A DNA stretch of 64,000 bases from Prosthecobacter debontii (GCA_945860295.1 CAMAQH010000002.1:228394-292393), one strand, 5' to 3'; numbered from the stretch's first letter, positions 9,167 through 21,600 are shown. Notes: generated from the letters alone by a model not told the origin. A program made the numbers and translations.

Positions 9167-9736
9167 ATGAAAAGCACTCGTCTTGTTCTCACCGCTTTCA
9201 GTTTCGCTGTTTCCAGTCTCTGCGCCGCTGACAAGCCGCGGCCGATCACGCAGACTTTTTATGTTTCAGGCGTCGAGTGTGGCAGTTGTGTTTACATGGT
9301 TCAGCAGGCAGTCAGCGCAGTGAAGGGCGTCTCGGAAGTGACAGTGGTGCAGGTGGTCGACAATTACGCGAATGTGACCTTTGACCCGAAGGTCGTGAGC
9401 ATCCATCAAATCGCCCAAGCGGTGACGGATGCTGCGCCTCTGCATGGCATCCCTTATCAGGCGACACTGAAACTTTTTATCCCTGATTACGCAAAAGAAA
9501 ATAACTCCAGGAAAGTTGACGCCTTGTTTTCCAAATGGAAATCCTGGGTGAAGATCAAGACGGCAGACCGAGCCAGCGGGGAGTTCATTTTGCGATTCCA
9601 GCCACTGACAATCGATGCAAGGATGACAGACCCTCAAGGCCTGCGCCATGAGGATTTATTCCAAGCACTCCAAAGCCCATCGCCTCAAGGCTTGGGACTG
9701 AAAATCCGAATCGCCGAAGAGAAAGTGGACGGCTAA
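9167..9736 (+). CDS. Secreted heavy-metal-associated (HMA) domain protein
   Basis: The 189-residue protein begins with a signal peptide (LVLTAFSFAVSSLCAAD). Residues about 28-95 form an HMA ferredoxin-like domain with the metal-binding GVECGSCVYMVQQAV (G-x2-C-x2-C). The C-terminal 90 residues match no domain I recognise. HMA domains bind Cu(I), Zn or Hg and usually act in metal transfer or detoxification. The gene follows DUF1501 by 12 bp and its stop abuts the convergent metH stop. Confidence 0.82.
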   Translation: MKSTRLVLTAFSFAVSSLCAADKPRPITQTFYVSGVECGSCVYMVQQAVSAVKGVSEVTVVQVVDNYANVTFDPKVVSIHQIAQAVTDAAPLHGIPYQATLKLFIPDYAKENNSRKVDALFSKWKSWVKIKTADRASGEFILRFQPLTIDARMTDPQGLRHEDLFQALQSPSPQGLGLKIRIAEEKVDG

Positions 9737-12700
9737 TCAATAGCTCAGCCAGTGCGACAACCACTTCTCCGTTGCTGCCAAGGTCATGCCTTTACGGGCG
9801 GCATAGTCTTCAATCTGGTCTTTGCCGAGGTCCGTCGAGATGCCGAAGTAGCGGGCTTGCGGGTGATTGAAGTAGAAACCACTCACGCTGGCTCCGGGAT
9901 GCATGGCGTAACTTTCGGTTAGTTCGCAGCCGGTGTTTTCGGTGGCATTGAGAATGGCGAACAAGGTCTTTTTCTCCGTGTGATCCGGCTGGGCGGGATA
10001 ACCGGGCGCTGGACGGATACCGCGATACTTTTCGCGAATGAGTTCCTCGTTGGTGAGGTCGCCGGGCTTCTCGATGCCGCACTGGAACCGTGATTGCTGA
10101 TGCAACCACTCGGCGAAGGCTTCGGCGAAGCGATCCGCGAGTGCCTTCACGATGATGCTGGAATACGGATCGTTCGCGTCGTCGTAGGTCTCCGCATATT
10201 CATCTCCGCCGTGGATGGTGACGGCGAATCCACCGATGTAATCGGTGCGTCCACTGTCCTTCGGCGCGATGAAGTCGGCGAGGGCATAGTTCGGCGTGTC
10301 CTTCTTGATCTGCTGCTGCCGCAGTGAGTGCAAAGCGGTACCATTGGCAAGCACGATGTCGTCGCCGACACTGTTAGCTTCAAAGAAACCGACAACGCCT
10401 TTTGGAGTAAAGCGGTTCTCTTTGATGATGATATCGAGCAATGCATTCGCATCGCGGTAGAGCTTGGCAGCCTCTGCTTCGGCTCCGGCTTTCTTATCGG
10501 CTTCATCCCAGGCGCTGGAGAAGGTTTGCTCCTTAGAGTTCCAGCGGCCACGCAGCTCCCAGGTGTGGAAGAAGGGCGACCAGTCAATGAAGCGGCGGAG
10601 TTCTTCGAGGGAAGGCAAGATCGTCTCAACGCCCAACTTCTTCGGCTCGGCGATTTCGACCGTGGCCCAGTCACAGGTGAACTTGTTCGCCCGAGAGGCG
10701 TCGATACTGAGGATGTCGCGGGCCTTCTTCTGGCCATATTTGGCGCGCATTTCGTCGTGCCTAATTTCATTTTGAGCCACGAAGGCTGCTTTGTGTTCCT
10801 CACTCATCAAGGAGGTCGTCACGGGCACGGAGCGTGAGGCATCAAGCACATGAACCACGGGGCCGGAGTAATGCGGCGCGATCTTGATCGCGGTATGCGC
10901 GGCGCTCGTGGTCGCACCGCCGATGAGCAGCGGCACCGTAAAGCCTAAGCGCTCCATTTCGGACGCGACGTGCATCATTTCATCGAGTGATGGCGTGATC
11001 AGGCCGGAGAGTCCGATGACATCTGCACCAATCTCCTTGGCCTTCTCCAAAATCTTGTCGCACGAGACCATGACACCGAGGTCGGTGACTTCGAAGCCAT
11101 TACACGCGAGCACCACGCCAACGATGTTCTTGCCGATGTCATGCACGTCGCCTTTGACGGTAGCGATGAGGAATTTGCCGCCGCCTTGCTGCGCAGCCTC
11201 GGCGGGGATCAAATCGGCTGCGGTCAGGCCTTCTTGGCTTCCGCCTGATACGGCGCTGGCTCCTCGCGGAGAATCGACGACTGGCGTGATGCGTTGTCCA
11301 GAGATCGAAGCGTCGCTTCGTTGATCTCGTTGAACAGAGTCGCCGTCTCCGAGTCGAGTTTGGGCGAGAAATTGCGCCAAGATCCTTTCAAGGCTGGTTC
11401 GGTCTGTGCAGTGTTCATGGAGTGTTTCTTTGAGTTGAGTTTCGCCGCTGGAGAGGAGTTCATCAATGGATTTGTACAGTCGCTGATGAAGCCAATCGAG
11501 ATCCCGGATCGCAGCGTGCCCATGCAACGAGTTGTCGAAGACGATGACTTGGAAGCCGGATTGGTCGGCAAACTCCTCAATCAAGGCCAAAGTCGTTCGT
11601 GGTGCTTGGTAGTGACCTCTCACCGCACGCGGCAGCGGAACGATGCGGCCCGTGCCTTCAAGCGCCCTCATCACCATATTCCGAATGGCGAGCAGCCAAG
11701 GAGAATATATGAATCGGACCTCCACCCTGCAGCCTGCGGCGAACGCTGCGGCAAAGTGCTCACGACTGCGAGCGTGATTTTGCAAAGTGCCATCCATCAC
11801 CAAAATGAGACGTGGACCATCAGGCATCTGCTGAGTCGCCGTGGTCTTGCCGCTGCCTTGACCGCCAGCATTGAAGACGATCACATCACCTGGCTTGGAC
11901 ATTGAAACGACCTTTGCAAACATCCAATCAACGAACGCACCAGCAGGCTCTAAGGTCGCGACACTCCACGCTTGACGACTCTCACGCGTCGCCGCGTAGT
12001 CAGGGCTAAGTTCTTGGACGGTATTGCGGTCCAGCACGATGCCGAAGCGGCGCTTGTGCTCGACGAGAGCACCTTCCAAGTCAGAAGCGAGTTGGGCGGC
12101 GAATTTCACTTCCATGCGCCGCTCTTCGACAGACAAGCCCGAGTAAGGCTTGTAGCTGAAGCCCTCGACTAAAGTCACTTCGCTATTGTTGGTCAGCGCT
12201 TCGACAGTCACTACAGCGGCGCGGACCAAAAGTTCGCGCTCGAGCTTTTTCTTCGCCTTCTCCGCCTCCATCACCGGTGTCAGCACGGCAACGCTTTGCT
12301 TCATCACTCGGGCGGACTTCACCACTTGGGGGAGGAACATTTTGCCTTCGCCGAAGAGGTCGCCGACGACCTTCATGCCGTCCATGAGCGGACCTTCGAT
12401 GACCTTCAGTGGTACTCTGTATTTAACGAGCGCCTCTTCGGTATCGGGGATGATGAAATCGGTGATGCCCTTTAATAAAGCGTGCTCCAGGCGCTTCTCG
12501 ACGCTGGCTTCACGCCAGGAAAGATCAGCTTCGGCACGTTTGGCACCAGCGACACCTTTGAACTGCTCGGCGAAATCGACGAGCGCTTCGGTCGCACCCG
12601 AATTGCGATTCAAAAGCACATCCTCGACCTTGGTGAGCATGTCCTTCGGGATGTCCTCATAAACTTCGAGCATCCCGGCATTGACGATGCCCATGTCCAT

Positions 12701-14566
12701 GCCGGCTTTGATGGCGTGAAAAAGAAAGGCGCTGTGCATGGCCTCGCGCACCTTGTTGTTACCACGGAAGCTGAAGCTGATGTTGCTGACGCCGCCGCTG
12801 ACTTTGGCACCGGGGAGGTTCTGTTTGATCCAGCGTGTCGCGTTGATGAAGTCGAGCGCGTAGTTGTTATGCTCCTCCATGCCGGTGGCGACGGTCAGGA
12901 TGTTCGGGTCAAAGATGATGTCCTGCGGATTGAACTCGACCTCATCGACGAGGATGCGGTAGGCGCGCTCGCAGATGCGGATCTTCTCTTCGTAAGTCGC
13001 TGCTTGGCCTTTCTCATCGAAGGCCATGACGACCGCTGCCGCTCCGTAACGCTTGATGGTGCGTGCGCGTTCGCGGAAGGCTTCTTCGCCTTCCTTCATC
13101 GAGATCGAGTTCGCGATGCCTTTGCCTTGCAGCATTTTTAATCCGGCCTCGACGACCTCCCACTTCGACGAATCGACCATGATGGGCACTTTCGTCACCT
13201 CGGGCTCGGTTTGCAGCAAAGCGAGGAATTGAGTCATCATCTCGACGCCATCAATGAGGCCTTCGTCCATGCACACATCGATGACGTTGGCTCCATTTTC
13301 GACCTGCTGACGTGCGACGCTGACCGCCTCCTCTAGCTTGCCTTCCTTGATGAGCTTCGCAAATTTCGGCGAGCCAGCGACGTTCGTGCGCTCACCGATC
13401 ATGAGGTAGTTCGCGAGCTTCGTGTGATTGTAGGCCATCGTGCCGGACAAACGCATGATCGGCTCGGGACTCGGCACATGACGCGGCTCGATGCCCTTCA
13501 CGGCCTTGGCAATGGCTTCGATGTGCGCTGGCGTGTTGCCGCAGCAGCCGCCCATAATGTTCACGAAACCTGATTTGGCGAAATCCGTCGCGAACTCAGC
13601 CATGTGATGCGGCAGCAAATCAAAGCCGGTCGGCGCGAGCGCGTTAGGCAAACCCGCATTCGGATAGGCCGACACAAAGCATCCAGCCTTCGCCGCTAGC
13701 TCTTCAATGTATGGCCGCATCTCGTCAGGACCCGCCGAGCAGTTCATGCCGATGCTCAGTGGTTTGACGTGCATCATCGCATTGAGGTAAGCCTCCACAT
13801 CCTGCGCAGACACCAGCGTGCGGCCCTTCACCATGGCGGCGGAGATCTGCACGGGCAGCTCGATCTGATCCTTCGCAAACACTTCTTGGATGGCAAACAG
13901 CGCCGCCTTGGCGTTCAACGAATCGAAGATCGTCTCGACAAGCAGAGTGTCGCTCCCACCCGCGATCAAAGCGCGGATTTGATGCATGTAAGCCTGCTTC
14001 ACCTGATCAAACGTGATCGGGCGAAACGCCGGATCATCCGCATCCACCTGGAAGTTCAGCGACACCGTCATCGGCCCGATGGCACCGGCAACGTAGCGCT
14101 TCACGCCCGTGTCATTCGCCACGCGGTCCGCCCACTTCCGGCACTGCTGCGCGGACATGAAATTGATGTCCCATGCGACTTCGTTCACATAGGTATTCTC
14201 GATCACGCCTTGATAAAACTCCGGGTCTTTCCGCCCACCGTGATCACGCGGGTCTTCGATGAAGAGATCGCTCTGCGCTACCGACGTCGCACCGAAGGTA
14301 TTCGTCTCGATGATGTCCGCGCCGGCTTCGAGGAAGCGCCGATGAATGTCCTCAATAATCTCCGGCTTCGTGATGCTCAGAATGTCGCCGTTGTTGAGCA
14401 GATCCTTCTCATTCTTGGCAAAGCGAGTGCCGCGAGCGATCTCTTCACTGAGCAGACCTTTGGCTTTGTATTCGCGGATCGTCGTGCCCATCGCTCCGTC
14501 GATAACGAGGATGCGCTGGCGCATGGCGGCTTCGAGTTCTGTGCGGCAATTCGGGCGTGAAGGCAT
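9737..14566 (-). CDS. metH: Cobalamin-dependent methionine synthase with an internal zeta-kinase-like guest segment
   Basis: The protein has 1,609 residues from ATG 14566, against about 1,230 in the family. It transfers the methyl group of methyltetrahydrofolate to homocysteine through cobalamin. All host modules are present: the homocysteine domain with zinc cysteines in MGGCCGNTP (341-342), the folate domain ([14 protein letters not shown]), the B12 cap, the B12-binding domain with DVHDIG (His1142, equivalent to E. coli His759) and the activation domain with [15 protein letters not shown]. The extra length is one block at residues about 775-1127, between the cap (ending [10 protein letters not shown]) and the B12 domain (starting [14 protein letters not shown]). 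That block contains a P-loop, GGQGSGKTT (901-909). Because both flanks are conserved and in frame, the enzyme is probably functional. ATG 14599 is an alternative start. The reverse gene overlaps no neighbour. Confidence 0.93.
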   Translation of the reverse strand: MPSRPNCRTELEAAMRQRILVIDGAMGTTIREYKAKGLLSEEIARGTRFAKNEKDLLNNGDILSITKPEIIEDIHRRFLEAGADIIETNTFGATSVAQSDLFIEDPRDHGGRKDPEFYQGVIENTYVNEVAWDINFMSAQQCRKWADRVANDTGVKRYVAGAIGPMTVSLNFQVDADDPAFRPITFDQVKQAYMHQIRALIAGGSDTLLVETIFDSLNAKAALFAIQEVFAKDQIELPVQISAAMVKGRTLVSAQDVEAYLNAMMHVKPLSIGMNCSAGPDEMRPYIEELAAKAGCFVSAYPNAGLPNALAPTGFDLLPHHMAEFATDFAKSGFVNIMGGCCGNTPAHIEAIAKAVKGIEPRHVPSPEPIMRLSGTMAYNHTKLANYLMIGERTNVAGSPKFAKLIKEGKLEEAVSVARQQVENGANVIDVCMDEGLIDGVEMMTQFLALLQTEPEVTKVPIMVDSSKWEVVEAGLKMLQGKGIANSISMKEGEEAFRERARTIKRYGAAAVVMAFDEKGQAATYEEKIRICERAYRILVDEVEFNPQDIIFDPNILTVATGMEEHNNYALDFINATRWIKQNLPGAKVSGGVSNISFSFRGNNKVREAMHSAFLFHAIKAGMDMGIVNAGMLEVYEDIPKDMLTKVEDVLLNRNSGATEALVDFAEQFKGVAGAKRAEADLSWREASVEKRLEHALLKGITDFIIPDTEEALVKYRVPLKVIEGPLMDGMKVVGDLFGEGKMFLPQVVKSARVMKQSVAVLTPVMEAEKAKKKLERELLVRAAVVTVEALTNNSEVTLVEGFSYKPYSGLSVEERRMEVKFAAQLASDLEGALVEHKRRFGIVLDRNTVQELSPDYAATRESRQAWSVATLEPAGAFVDWMFAKVVSMSKPGDVIVFNAGGQGSGKTTATQQMPDGPRLILVMDGTLQNHARSREHFAAAFAAGCRVEVRFIYSPWLLAIRNMVMRALEGTGRIVPLPRAVRGHYQAPRTTLALIEEFADQSGFQVIVFDNSLHGHAAIRDLDWLHQRLYKSIDELLSSGETQLKETLHEHCTDRTSLERILAQFLAQTRLGDGDSVQRDQRSDASISGQRITPVVDSPRGASAVSGGSQEGLTAADLIPAEAAQQGGGKFLIATVKGDVHDIGKNIVGVVLACNGFEVTDLGVMVSCDKILEKAKEIGADVIGLSGLITPSLDEMMHVASEMERLGFTVPLLIGGATTSAAHTAIKIAPHYSGPVVHVLDASRSVPVTTSLMSEEHKAAFVAQNEIRHDEMRAKYGQKKARDILSIDASRANKFTCDWATVEIAEPKKLGVETILPSLEELRRFIDWSPFFHTWELRGRWNSKEQTFSSAWDEADKKAGAEAEAAKLYRDANALLDIIIKENRFTPKGVVGFFEANSVGDDIVLANGTALHSLRQQQIKKDTPNYALADFIAPKDSGRTDYIGGFAVTIHGGDEYAETYDDANDPYSSIIVKALADRFAEAFAEWLHQQSRFQCGIEKPGDLTNEELIREKYRGIRPAPGYPAQPDHTEKKTLFAILNATENTGCELTESYAMHPGASVSGFYFNHPQARYFGISTDLGKDQIEDYAARKGMTLAATEKWLSHWLSY
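11182..12246 (-). other. In-frame guest segment in metH: zeta-toxin-like P-loop kinase domain
   Basis: About 355 codons with no counterpart in standard MetH. The N-terminal part ([53 protein letters not shown]) and the core ([60 protein letters not shown]) match the layout of zeta-toxin/UDP-GlcNAc-kinase-like proteins: Walker A lysine, an Asp two strands later and an Arg-rich lid. The final 70 codons in the host frame are low in hydrophobics and rich in Ser, Gly, Gln and Arg, whereas another frame there encodes a more protein-like 64-residue ORF. Segment ends are estimated from where MetH conservation stops and resumes. No intein splicing motifs and no terminal repeats were seen. Confidence 0.75.
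11224..11418 (-). CDS. Small alternative-frame ORF inside the metH guest segment (possible partner of the zeta-like kinase)
   Basis: ATG 11418 to TGA 11224 encodes 64 residues beginning [19 protein letters not shown]. The middle, [19 protein letters not shown], reads as an amphipathic helix, and [17 protein letters not shown] ends it. The host MetH frame over the same bases is Ser/Gly/Gln-rich and looks non-globular, so this frame is probably the one originally under selection. A small acidic/helical partner next to a zeta-like kinase suggests an antitoxin or accessory protein, but this is inference. No strong Shine-Dalgarno site is visible. Confidence 0.45.
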   Translation of the reverse strand: MNTAQTEPALKGSWRNFSPKLDSETATLFNEINEATLRSLDNASRQSSILREEPAPYQAEAKKA

Positions 14567-14638
14567 GGGCGAAACTAGCGCCGTAGCTGGGCGGGTCAAC
14601 TGTCACATCGACATATCATGATTTGAGGATATGTCGTT

Positions 14639-15598
14639 TTACAGCCGCTTCTTGCTCGCAAGCAGCGCCGCCTTAGCGACCTGGATTTTTCCGTCGGCCT
14701 GCTCGATGAGGGGGTCAAACATGGGGATCTCTTTGCCGTTCTGACCCTGCTCATGTTTGCGGAAGCCAAAGAGGTAAGTCTCGTTTTGTGGGCGCCAGCG
14801 GTTGAAGAAGAGTTCGTCTTTGTGCAAGACCTCGCGTGTGATCGGCTCTAACTCGGCACTGGCGACGGCGGGTGCGATGAGGCCGAGTCCTTCGATGAGT
14901 TTGGCACTGAGTTTCTCATAGCCGACACGAGTGTAGTGGACGCCGTTTTCAGTCAGTGGCTGGGCGGGGATTCCAGCCTTGGGCACGCCACCCATGAGCT
15001 CAAAGAGGTCGATGAAATAAGTATTCTGGCTGAGGGCAAATTTGCGCAGCGCATCACGGAAACTGGAGAGGCTTTTATTGGCATAAGCGAGATCGGGCAT
15101 GGGCGCAGGTAGCGTCTCCAGCGGCGGCGGACTGACGATGATGAGCCGTGCTCCAGGTGCTTCTTTGCGCATAAGTTCGAGCAGATTGCGGTAGCCGGTG
15201 AGGAAATCAGGGAGGCCGCCGAGACCTACAAAAGCCATCTCAGATCCGTAGCAAAGCATGACAACCGTGGGCTTCAGTAGCTCCAGGTGTGTGGTCAGAC
15301 GCTGCAAGCCTTCTTCCGGCGGACCGAAGTAGGAGCGGGCATGGCCGAAGACGGTATCACCACTCCAGGCAAGGTTACGGACGCTGACTTTGAGATCGCC
15401 GAGCGCGAGGGCGAGGCGCGGCTCAAAGGTGCCGTAGCGCTGCTCGCGCTCGATGACGGTGTTACCGATTAGCACGAGGCGGTCGCTGTCTTTGAATTCA
15501 AAGCTGTGCTTTTCCGGCTTGGCGACAGGGACCGTGACTTCCTGGGCTGTGACGGTGCCGATGACGGCGAGTGTGAGGAGTGCGGCTTTCCAGATCAT
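14639..15598 (-). CDS. Secreted SGNH-hydrolase-like protein lacking the canonical serine
   Basis: ATG 15598 gives 319 residues with a cleavable signal (AALLTLAVIGTVTAQ). This start is preferred to 15655, which places extra charged residues before the signal. The SGNH fold is visible: RLVLIGNTVIEREQRYG as block I, NLAWSGDTVFGH as block II, VVMLCYGSEMAF near block III and TENGVHYTRVGYEKL as block V. Block I has Asn-Thr where Asp-Ser is expected, so the usual nucleophile is missing. It may bind a glycan or ester rather than hydrolyse it, or use another residue. It follows the giant protease gene by 53 bp in the same direction. Confidence 0.75.
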   Translation of the reverse strand: MIWKAALLTLAVIGTVTAQEVTVPVAKPEKHSFEFKDSDRLVLIGNTVIEREQRYGTFEPRLALALGDLKVSVRNLAWSGDTVFGHARSYFGPPEEGLQRLTTHLELLKPTVVMLCYGSEMAFVGLGGLPDFLTGYRNLLELMRKEAPGARLIIVSPPPLETLPAPMPDLAYANKSLSSFRDALRKFALSQNTYFIDLFELMGGVPKAGIPAQPLTENGVHYTRVGYEKLSAKLIEGLGLIAPAVASAELEPITREVLHKDELFFNRWRPQNETYLFGFRKHEQGQNGKEIPMFDPLIEQADGKIQVAKAALLASKKRL

Positions 15599-15651
15599 GG
15601 CGTTTATTGGAGATGAAAGGGCGCGTTGTGTCCAGAGCAATACTGCGGGCT

Positions 15652-18600
15652 TCACCGCGTGACTTTCACCCGCATGAAACGCTGAACGCCGGGGCCTGCG
15701 GGAACGTTGTCGCGCACTTGCAGGGTGGTGCTGTTATTCACCTCGATCACGAGACCGGCGCTGTTCCAGCTCAGCGGATTGGCGAGGTCACTGCTGGCTT
15801 CAACGGTGAAACTGATATCCGTGGCAGCGGGGTTTTTGGGGATGGCGATTCGCAAATATTTGTCCGCACTGATGGGTGCCAAGGTGGTGACTTGCGGATT
15901 GGCGCTGCTGATGATGCCATTGGTGCCGACGGCGTATTCGAAGAGGTTGGCGAGGCCGTCCTTGTCCATGTCGGCATCGGCTTCGGCGAGGGTGTTGTTT
16001 TCATCGCCGACGCCGTTTTGATCCAACCAACGGGCAAAGGGCGTGAGGTAGGCGCTAAAGGAGACATCGCGGAAGCTGGTGATGCTGCTGTCATCGGCGA
16101 GGAGGCGGAGGCTGTGGGAACCGCTGGCGGTGAAGGTGGCGGTGGTGGCGATGAGGGCAGGATTGCCTAAGGTGATGGTGCCGGGGCCGCTGATCTGGCT
16201 CCACTGAGTGGTGAGGCTGACTGGGACTGGAAAGCTATCGTCAGTGACGGTGCCATCGAGTGAGATGGGTGATATGTCGCCCAAAGCAGCGAGGGCGATG
16301 TTGGGGGCTTTGTTGAGGGGGACAATAGTTAGGCTGCTGAACTGCGCGGTGTTCAGCACGCCTGCGGTGCCGCCCGCGTTATCGACCGCGAAGCCGATGA
16401 GCACGTTTGGTGTCATGATGATAGTGCGCGGGCTGCCGAGCTGGGTCCAGGTGCCGGGTGCGCCGCCGACATCGGCGGCGTGGAAGGAGGTAATGCTATT
16501 CCCCTGACGGATGAGTCGCATCCAACGGACGGTGCCAGTGAAGCTGGGCACGCCTCCGGTGCCGCCGTTAGCGACGGTGCGCCAGATATTGCCGCTGAAG
16601 GAGCTTGTGGGGATGCGCCCGACATGGGCATAACCAGCCGTGACGTCCATGCTTTCGCGCATCATCATCCCGGATTTGGCATTGAGCGCGCCACTGTTGG
16701 CGGCGGCGTGTTTGGCGGTGACCATCACATCACCCGTATATTGCCAGCCGTAGAAGGCGCCGTTGCCATCCATGCTATCTGCGGCAGCGATGGTGTAGCT
16801 GCCGCTGCTAGTAGCAAAGGTGGCCTGGGTGCTCGGGGCGGTGCCGAAGTTTTCGCTGATAAAAGCAGCGCCGCTAGGTGCTGGGGTGAGCGTGACATTG
16901 TCAAAGGTGGCGGTGCAGAGCTGGCTGGCGGTGCTGCTGTTTCCCGTGGCAGTAAGGCCCATCTGCGTGGTGTCATTTAGCATGGCAATGGCGGTGGGTG
17001 CGCCGATGGCTAACCAGGCGCTGCCATCGCTGGAATACGAGGCGATGATCTCGCTCGTGGCGCTGGTGCGTTCGAGTTTGACCCACACGGGCAAAGCAAT
17101 GCCACTCTGAGAGACGACGGTGTCATTTGAGCTGACGGCAGTGCGTGTGCGAAACTGCAAAGCGCCGCCGCTGTAGCCGAGCACGGCGCGGTTGACGCTT
17201 CGATTCAGGCTATCGCGAATGGTGACGCCAGCGAGCGGGGCAGCAGTGGGTCCGGTGAGGGTGGTGAGGCGTGCGATGATGCTACCATTGCCCGTGATCT
17301 GGCGCGTCATGGTATGCGCGGCATCGGTAGTGACGGCGCTGTAGCCTGCGCCCATGCCAGAGAGGAGGTAACTGCCGCCGAGCTTAGCACTTTGTCCGCG
17401 CTGCTGGGTGGTGGGGCTCATGTCTTGGGCGATCCAGTCGGTGGCGGCGATGGCGCTACCGACGATGACGCTAACCTGGTCACTGGCGATGAACTGGGTG
17501 TCAGAGGCGGTGAATTTCAGCACATAGACGCCATCCGCGCTGAAGGTGACGCCGCTGCTGAGCACGGCGGGCGTGGTGAAGGCGGCAGTGCCGGGACCAC
17601 TGACCTGGCTCCAGGTGGTGGTAAGTGCCGCGGGTGAACCATCATCAGTGGCGCTGGCAGTAACGATGATACCCTGGCCACTGGCGACGAGTGCTCCATT
17701 CGCGTCGGGGCTCTCAATAATGATGACGGGTGGGGCGTCGTTGTCCTGAATGATGGCTTCATCATAGCTGGCACTGCCGATGGTGTAGGTGGTGCCACCG
17801 AGGGTGAGGAGCACGGTTTCATCACCCTCACTGAGGAGGTCATTCACGGGCGTGACGGTGACGGTGGCGCTGCTTTGATTCGCGGGGATGACGACGCTGG
17901 TGCTGAGTGTGCTGTAGTCCGTGGTATTTAAAGCAGTTCCGCTGATGGTGATGGTGACGGTAAGTAGGGCGGTGATGGGAGCGGTGCGGGTGATGGTGAA
18001 GATAGCGGTGTTCCCGGCCGTCTCGGAGGCGTTGGCATCTGTGGCGGCGATGGTGACGGTGCTGCGGTCATCATCGGCGATGGTGACGGTGGCAGCAGTG
18101 GGAGTGCCGAGCGTGTAGAGGCTGGCGTTGGCATTGATGGTGAGGATGACGGTCTCGCTGCCTTCATTGGTAGCATCATTCACCGGAGTGATGGTGACGG
18201 TGGTAGAGGCGGCACCTGCCGGAATGGTGAAGGTGTAGGGCGTGGTTCCGCTGATGCTGGTGTAGTCCGTGCCGTTCGTGGCAGTGCCTGTGCGGGCGAG
18301 CGTGACGGCGAGTGTGGCTGTGGTATCGCCTGTGCGGGCGATGGTAAAGGAACCTGGATCAAGACCAGCCTCCGCAGCACTGGCATCGGTGGCGGTGATA
18401 CTGACGACAGGAAGGTCATCATCCGTGATGGTGAAGGTGTGCGCGCTTTGGCTGCTGATCACGGTGCCGACGGGATTGCTCAGCGTGATGATGATGGTCT
18501 CTGCGGCATCTAGGACGGCGTCGTCAAGAACAGTCAGTGGGATGGCTTTCACCGTTTCTCCCGGTGCAAAGGTGAGGGTGCCGCTGCTCAAGGTGTAATC

Positions 18601-21600
18601 GGTGCCACTGACTGCCGTGCCGCCGGTGACGGCGTAGTCCACGCTGGCATTGCTGTTGGATGGGGCGCTGAGCGAGACATCGAGCATCACGGTGCCAGCA
18701 GTCGCTTCTGCGCCGCTGCTATTAGAAAGGGCAAAGCCGACGAGTGGCAGGAGCGGCGCGCTGTCGTCATCATCGATGACATAGGTGAAGGTGGTGTTCG
18801 TGCCGAGGATGCTGGCGGTGGGATTCAGCAGCCGCAGGGAGACGGATTCATTCGGCTCGGCGATGCCGTCGTTGTTCACGGCGAGGGCGATGTCCTTCGT
18901 CTGCTCGCCATCGCTGAAGGTGAGCGTGCCGCCTGCCAAAGCGAAGTCCACGCCGGCGCCATAGGCATTCGTGACGCTGGTGCTGCGGGAGACGTACTCG
19001 TGCTGTGCATTCGCCACGAGGCCGCTGTAGGCGGAGAGGGAGCGGTAGTTATGTAACTCCCGCGCCATCACACCAGCCTGCGCGGTGGCAGCGCCGCCGG
19101 TTTGAGAAAGGACACGTGCGATGAGGTCAAAGTCACCCGTGATGGTGGTGGCCAAAAAATGGCACTCGTCCTCCGTGCTGCCGATCTGCGCGCCTGAACC
19201 TGTGACGGTATAGGTGCCAGAGCTGAGTGAGTCACTGCCCTGTGCATTGACATAACCAATGGTGCGACCTGAGAGTCCGGTGGCGGGGGCACCATTGAAG
19301 GTCACATTGTCAAAGGCTGCCGTGGTGAGCGTGCCATCGGATTTCGCGGATACGGCGAGGCCAGCCTGCACGTCGAGGCCCATGGGGATGCTGCGGTCGA
19401 TGCTAGTCTGCACCCAGGCGCTGCCATCAGGGGAATACCAGGCGCTGAAGGCATCACCCACTCGGCGCAGCCGCACCCAGTAGGGGCGGATTGGGGCGGT
19501 GGAGTTCGTGGCACTGCCGCTGGTGGCGGCGCGGGAGATAAGGCGTGCGGCGGCACCTTTCTCCGCGAGGGTGGTCATGTGGCGTGAGCCAGTGGCGGTG
19601 GACTCGCGTAGGGTCACGCCAGCACGTGAGGTGGTATTCCCACCGCTGATGCTGACGACACGCGCGGTGACAGTGCAGTTCACCGAGTTGCTGATGGCGT
19701 GGGAGACGTAGCAGGACAAGTCCGAGGTGCCGGTGGTGGAGAGGCCGGCACCGCCGGCATTGAGCGTGTAAACACCGCCTGTCTCGCTGCTGGTGCTGAC
19801 TGGATTTGTGGTGCCGATGCTGCCGAAGACTGCCGCACCCGGTGTGCCGCTATCGAGTCCGGTGATGCTGAAGTTATCCAGTGTGGCTGCACAACTGACG
19901 GCGCTGGTGGATGACATGGCGATGAGACCGGCGGTGTAGCTGGTGCTGCTCATGCTAATGGTCGCAGTAGTGCCGACCTGCCGCCAGTCGATGCCATCGA
20001 CAGAGATGAAGCTGCTCAGCGAATTGCCCGCTCGCACTACACGCGTCCAGTAGGGCAGCACCGGCACGGCATTCGCCGTCGTCGTGGAGCTACGGGAGCC
20101 GCTATCGACAACGTAGTCTACTGTCGTGATGCCGACGGAGGGCGAGTCGAGAGTGACAGGTACATTCACCGCCGTCACGCTCTCCAATCCCGAGCCACCC
20201 GTGCTGGTGAAGGCCACGGTTTGCGCGCTGATTTCATTATCGTCGATGAAAATCGTGGCGTCAGCCGTCTTCGAGTAGCTACCTGCTTCGGCATGAAAGA
20301 CAATGGTCTCGATGCCCTCCAAAATGGCGTCGTTGGTGCCGGTGGTATTCAGGGTGAGATCAGCACCGGAAGCTCCGGCAGGGATGGTGAGCGTGCCGAG
20401 ACGGGTGCCGTTGCCGAAGGTCAGCGTGGCTCCGGTGGTCACATTGTAGTCCGCGCCGGCTGTGGCAGTGCCATTGAGGGAGAAATTCACCTCCAATGCA
20501 GCAGCGGTGGAGCCGGTGCGCGAGACGTAGAATTTGAAAGGCGAGGTCGTGGCACCCTCGGTGATGCGATTGGCCGCGCCTCCGCCGATCTGCGAATCCG
20601 CCCAGACTGTGGGCTGGTCATTGTCTCGCAGCCAGATGCTGGCAGTGCTTGTGGGTGCGTAGATGCTGATCGCTACGCTTGGCGTGAGTGTACAAATGAT
20701 GCTCTCGATGTCCTCTAACGCGACGTCATTCACTGGCACGACGGTGAGGTTTAGCGTGTTCGCCGTGGTGGTGGAGCTGTTCATCACGATGACACCTGTG
20801 CCCGTGCCCGCATCGAAGGAACTAACGGGCGTGGTGACGGGCAGGGTGACGGTGTAGTCCGTGGTGACGGTGGCAGTGCCGCTAAGGCTGAACGGCACAC
20901 TCACCGTGCCGGCAATGCTGCCTTTTGAAGAGAAGGTGAAGACGCCCGAGGAACCACCTTCAACAGCAGCGGTGGCGGCGGCGATCTCGACATAAGGTGC
21001 GTTCGAGGTGGCGCTGTCATTGATGGTGACGGTGCCAGACGTAGTGGCACCGAGTCGATAATCCGTGGGGCCCGCGCCGAGTAGTAGCAGCACTTGCTCA
21101 GGCGTCTCGCCAAAGCCATCCCAACGCGGCACGATGGTGATGGCAGAAGAGCTGGCGCCTACTGGAATCTGGAGCACGCCGGGCAGTGCCTCGAAGTCCA
21201 CGCCATGCAGCGCTGGGACGCCGGTGCTGGGATTGCCTGCCACGGAATAATAAACGGTCAGTGGCGAGGTGGTATCGCCCGAGCGGGTGACAATGAAGGT
21301 GCCGGTATTCGCTACATTACCGCCGACGCTGAGATCGACCTCCTGCGCGGTGGCATCCGTGACGGTCACAGTGACGACGTTCGTGTCATCATCCAGCAGG
21401 CTCGCGGTGGCGGTGGTCGCGGTGGGATCGATCACATAGGCGGCGTTGCTGGTGATCGTGAGGGTGGTTGTCTCCAAAGGCTCGACGAGGGTATCATTCA
21501 GCGGAGAGACCGGCACCGTGGCGCTGGCGCTGCCGATGGGGATGGTCACGTTGCCAGTTAGGGCCGTGTAGTCTGTGCCAGACGTGGCGGTGCCAGTGGC

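Noticed and set aside
11182-12246. Intein within MetH
   Set aside because: The segment does not begin with Cys, Ser or Thr at a splice site, does not end in His-Asn, and lacks Hint-domain or homing-endonuclease motifs.
9810-14560. Many long ORFs antisense to metH, including one of 263 codons at 13769-14560
   Set aside because: They are shadows of a GC-rich coding strand, with Arg/His-rich composition and no motifs; the metH strand explains the region.
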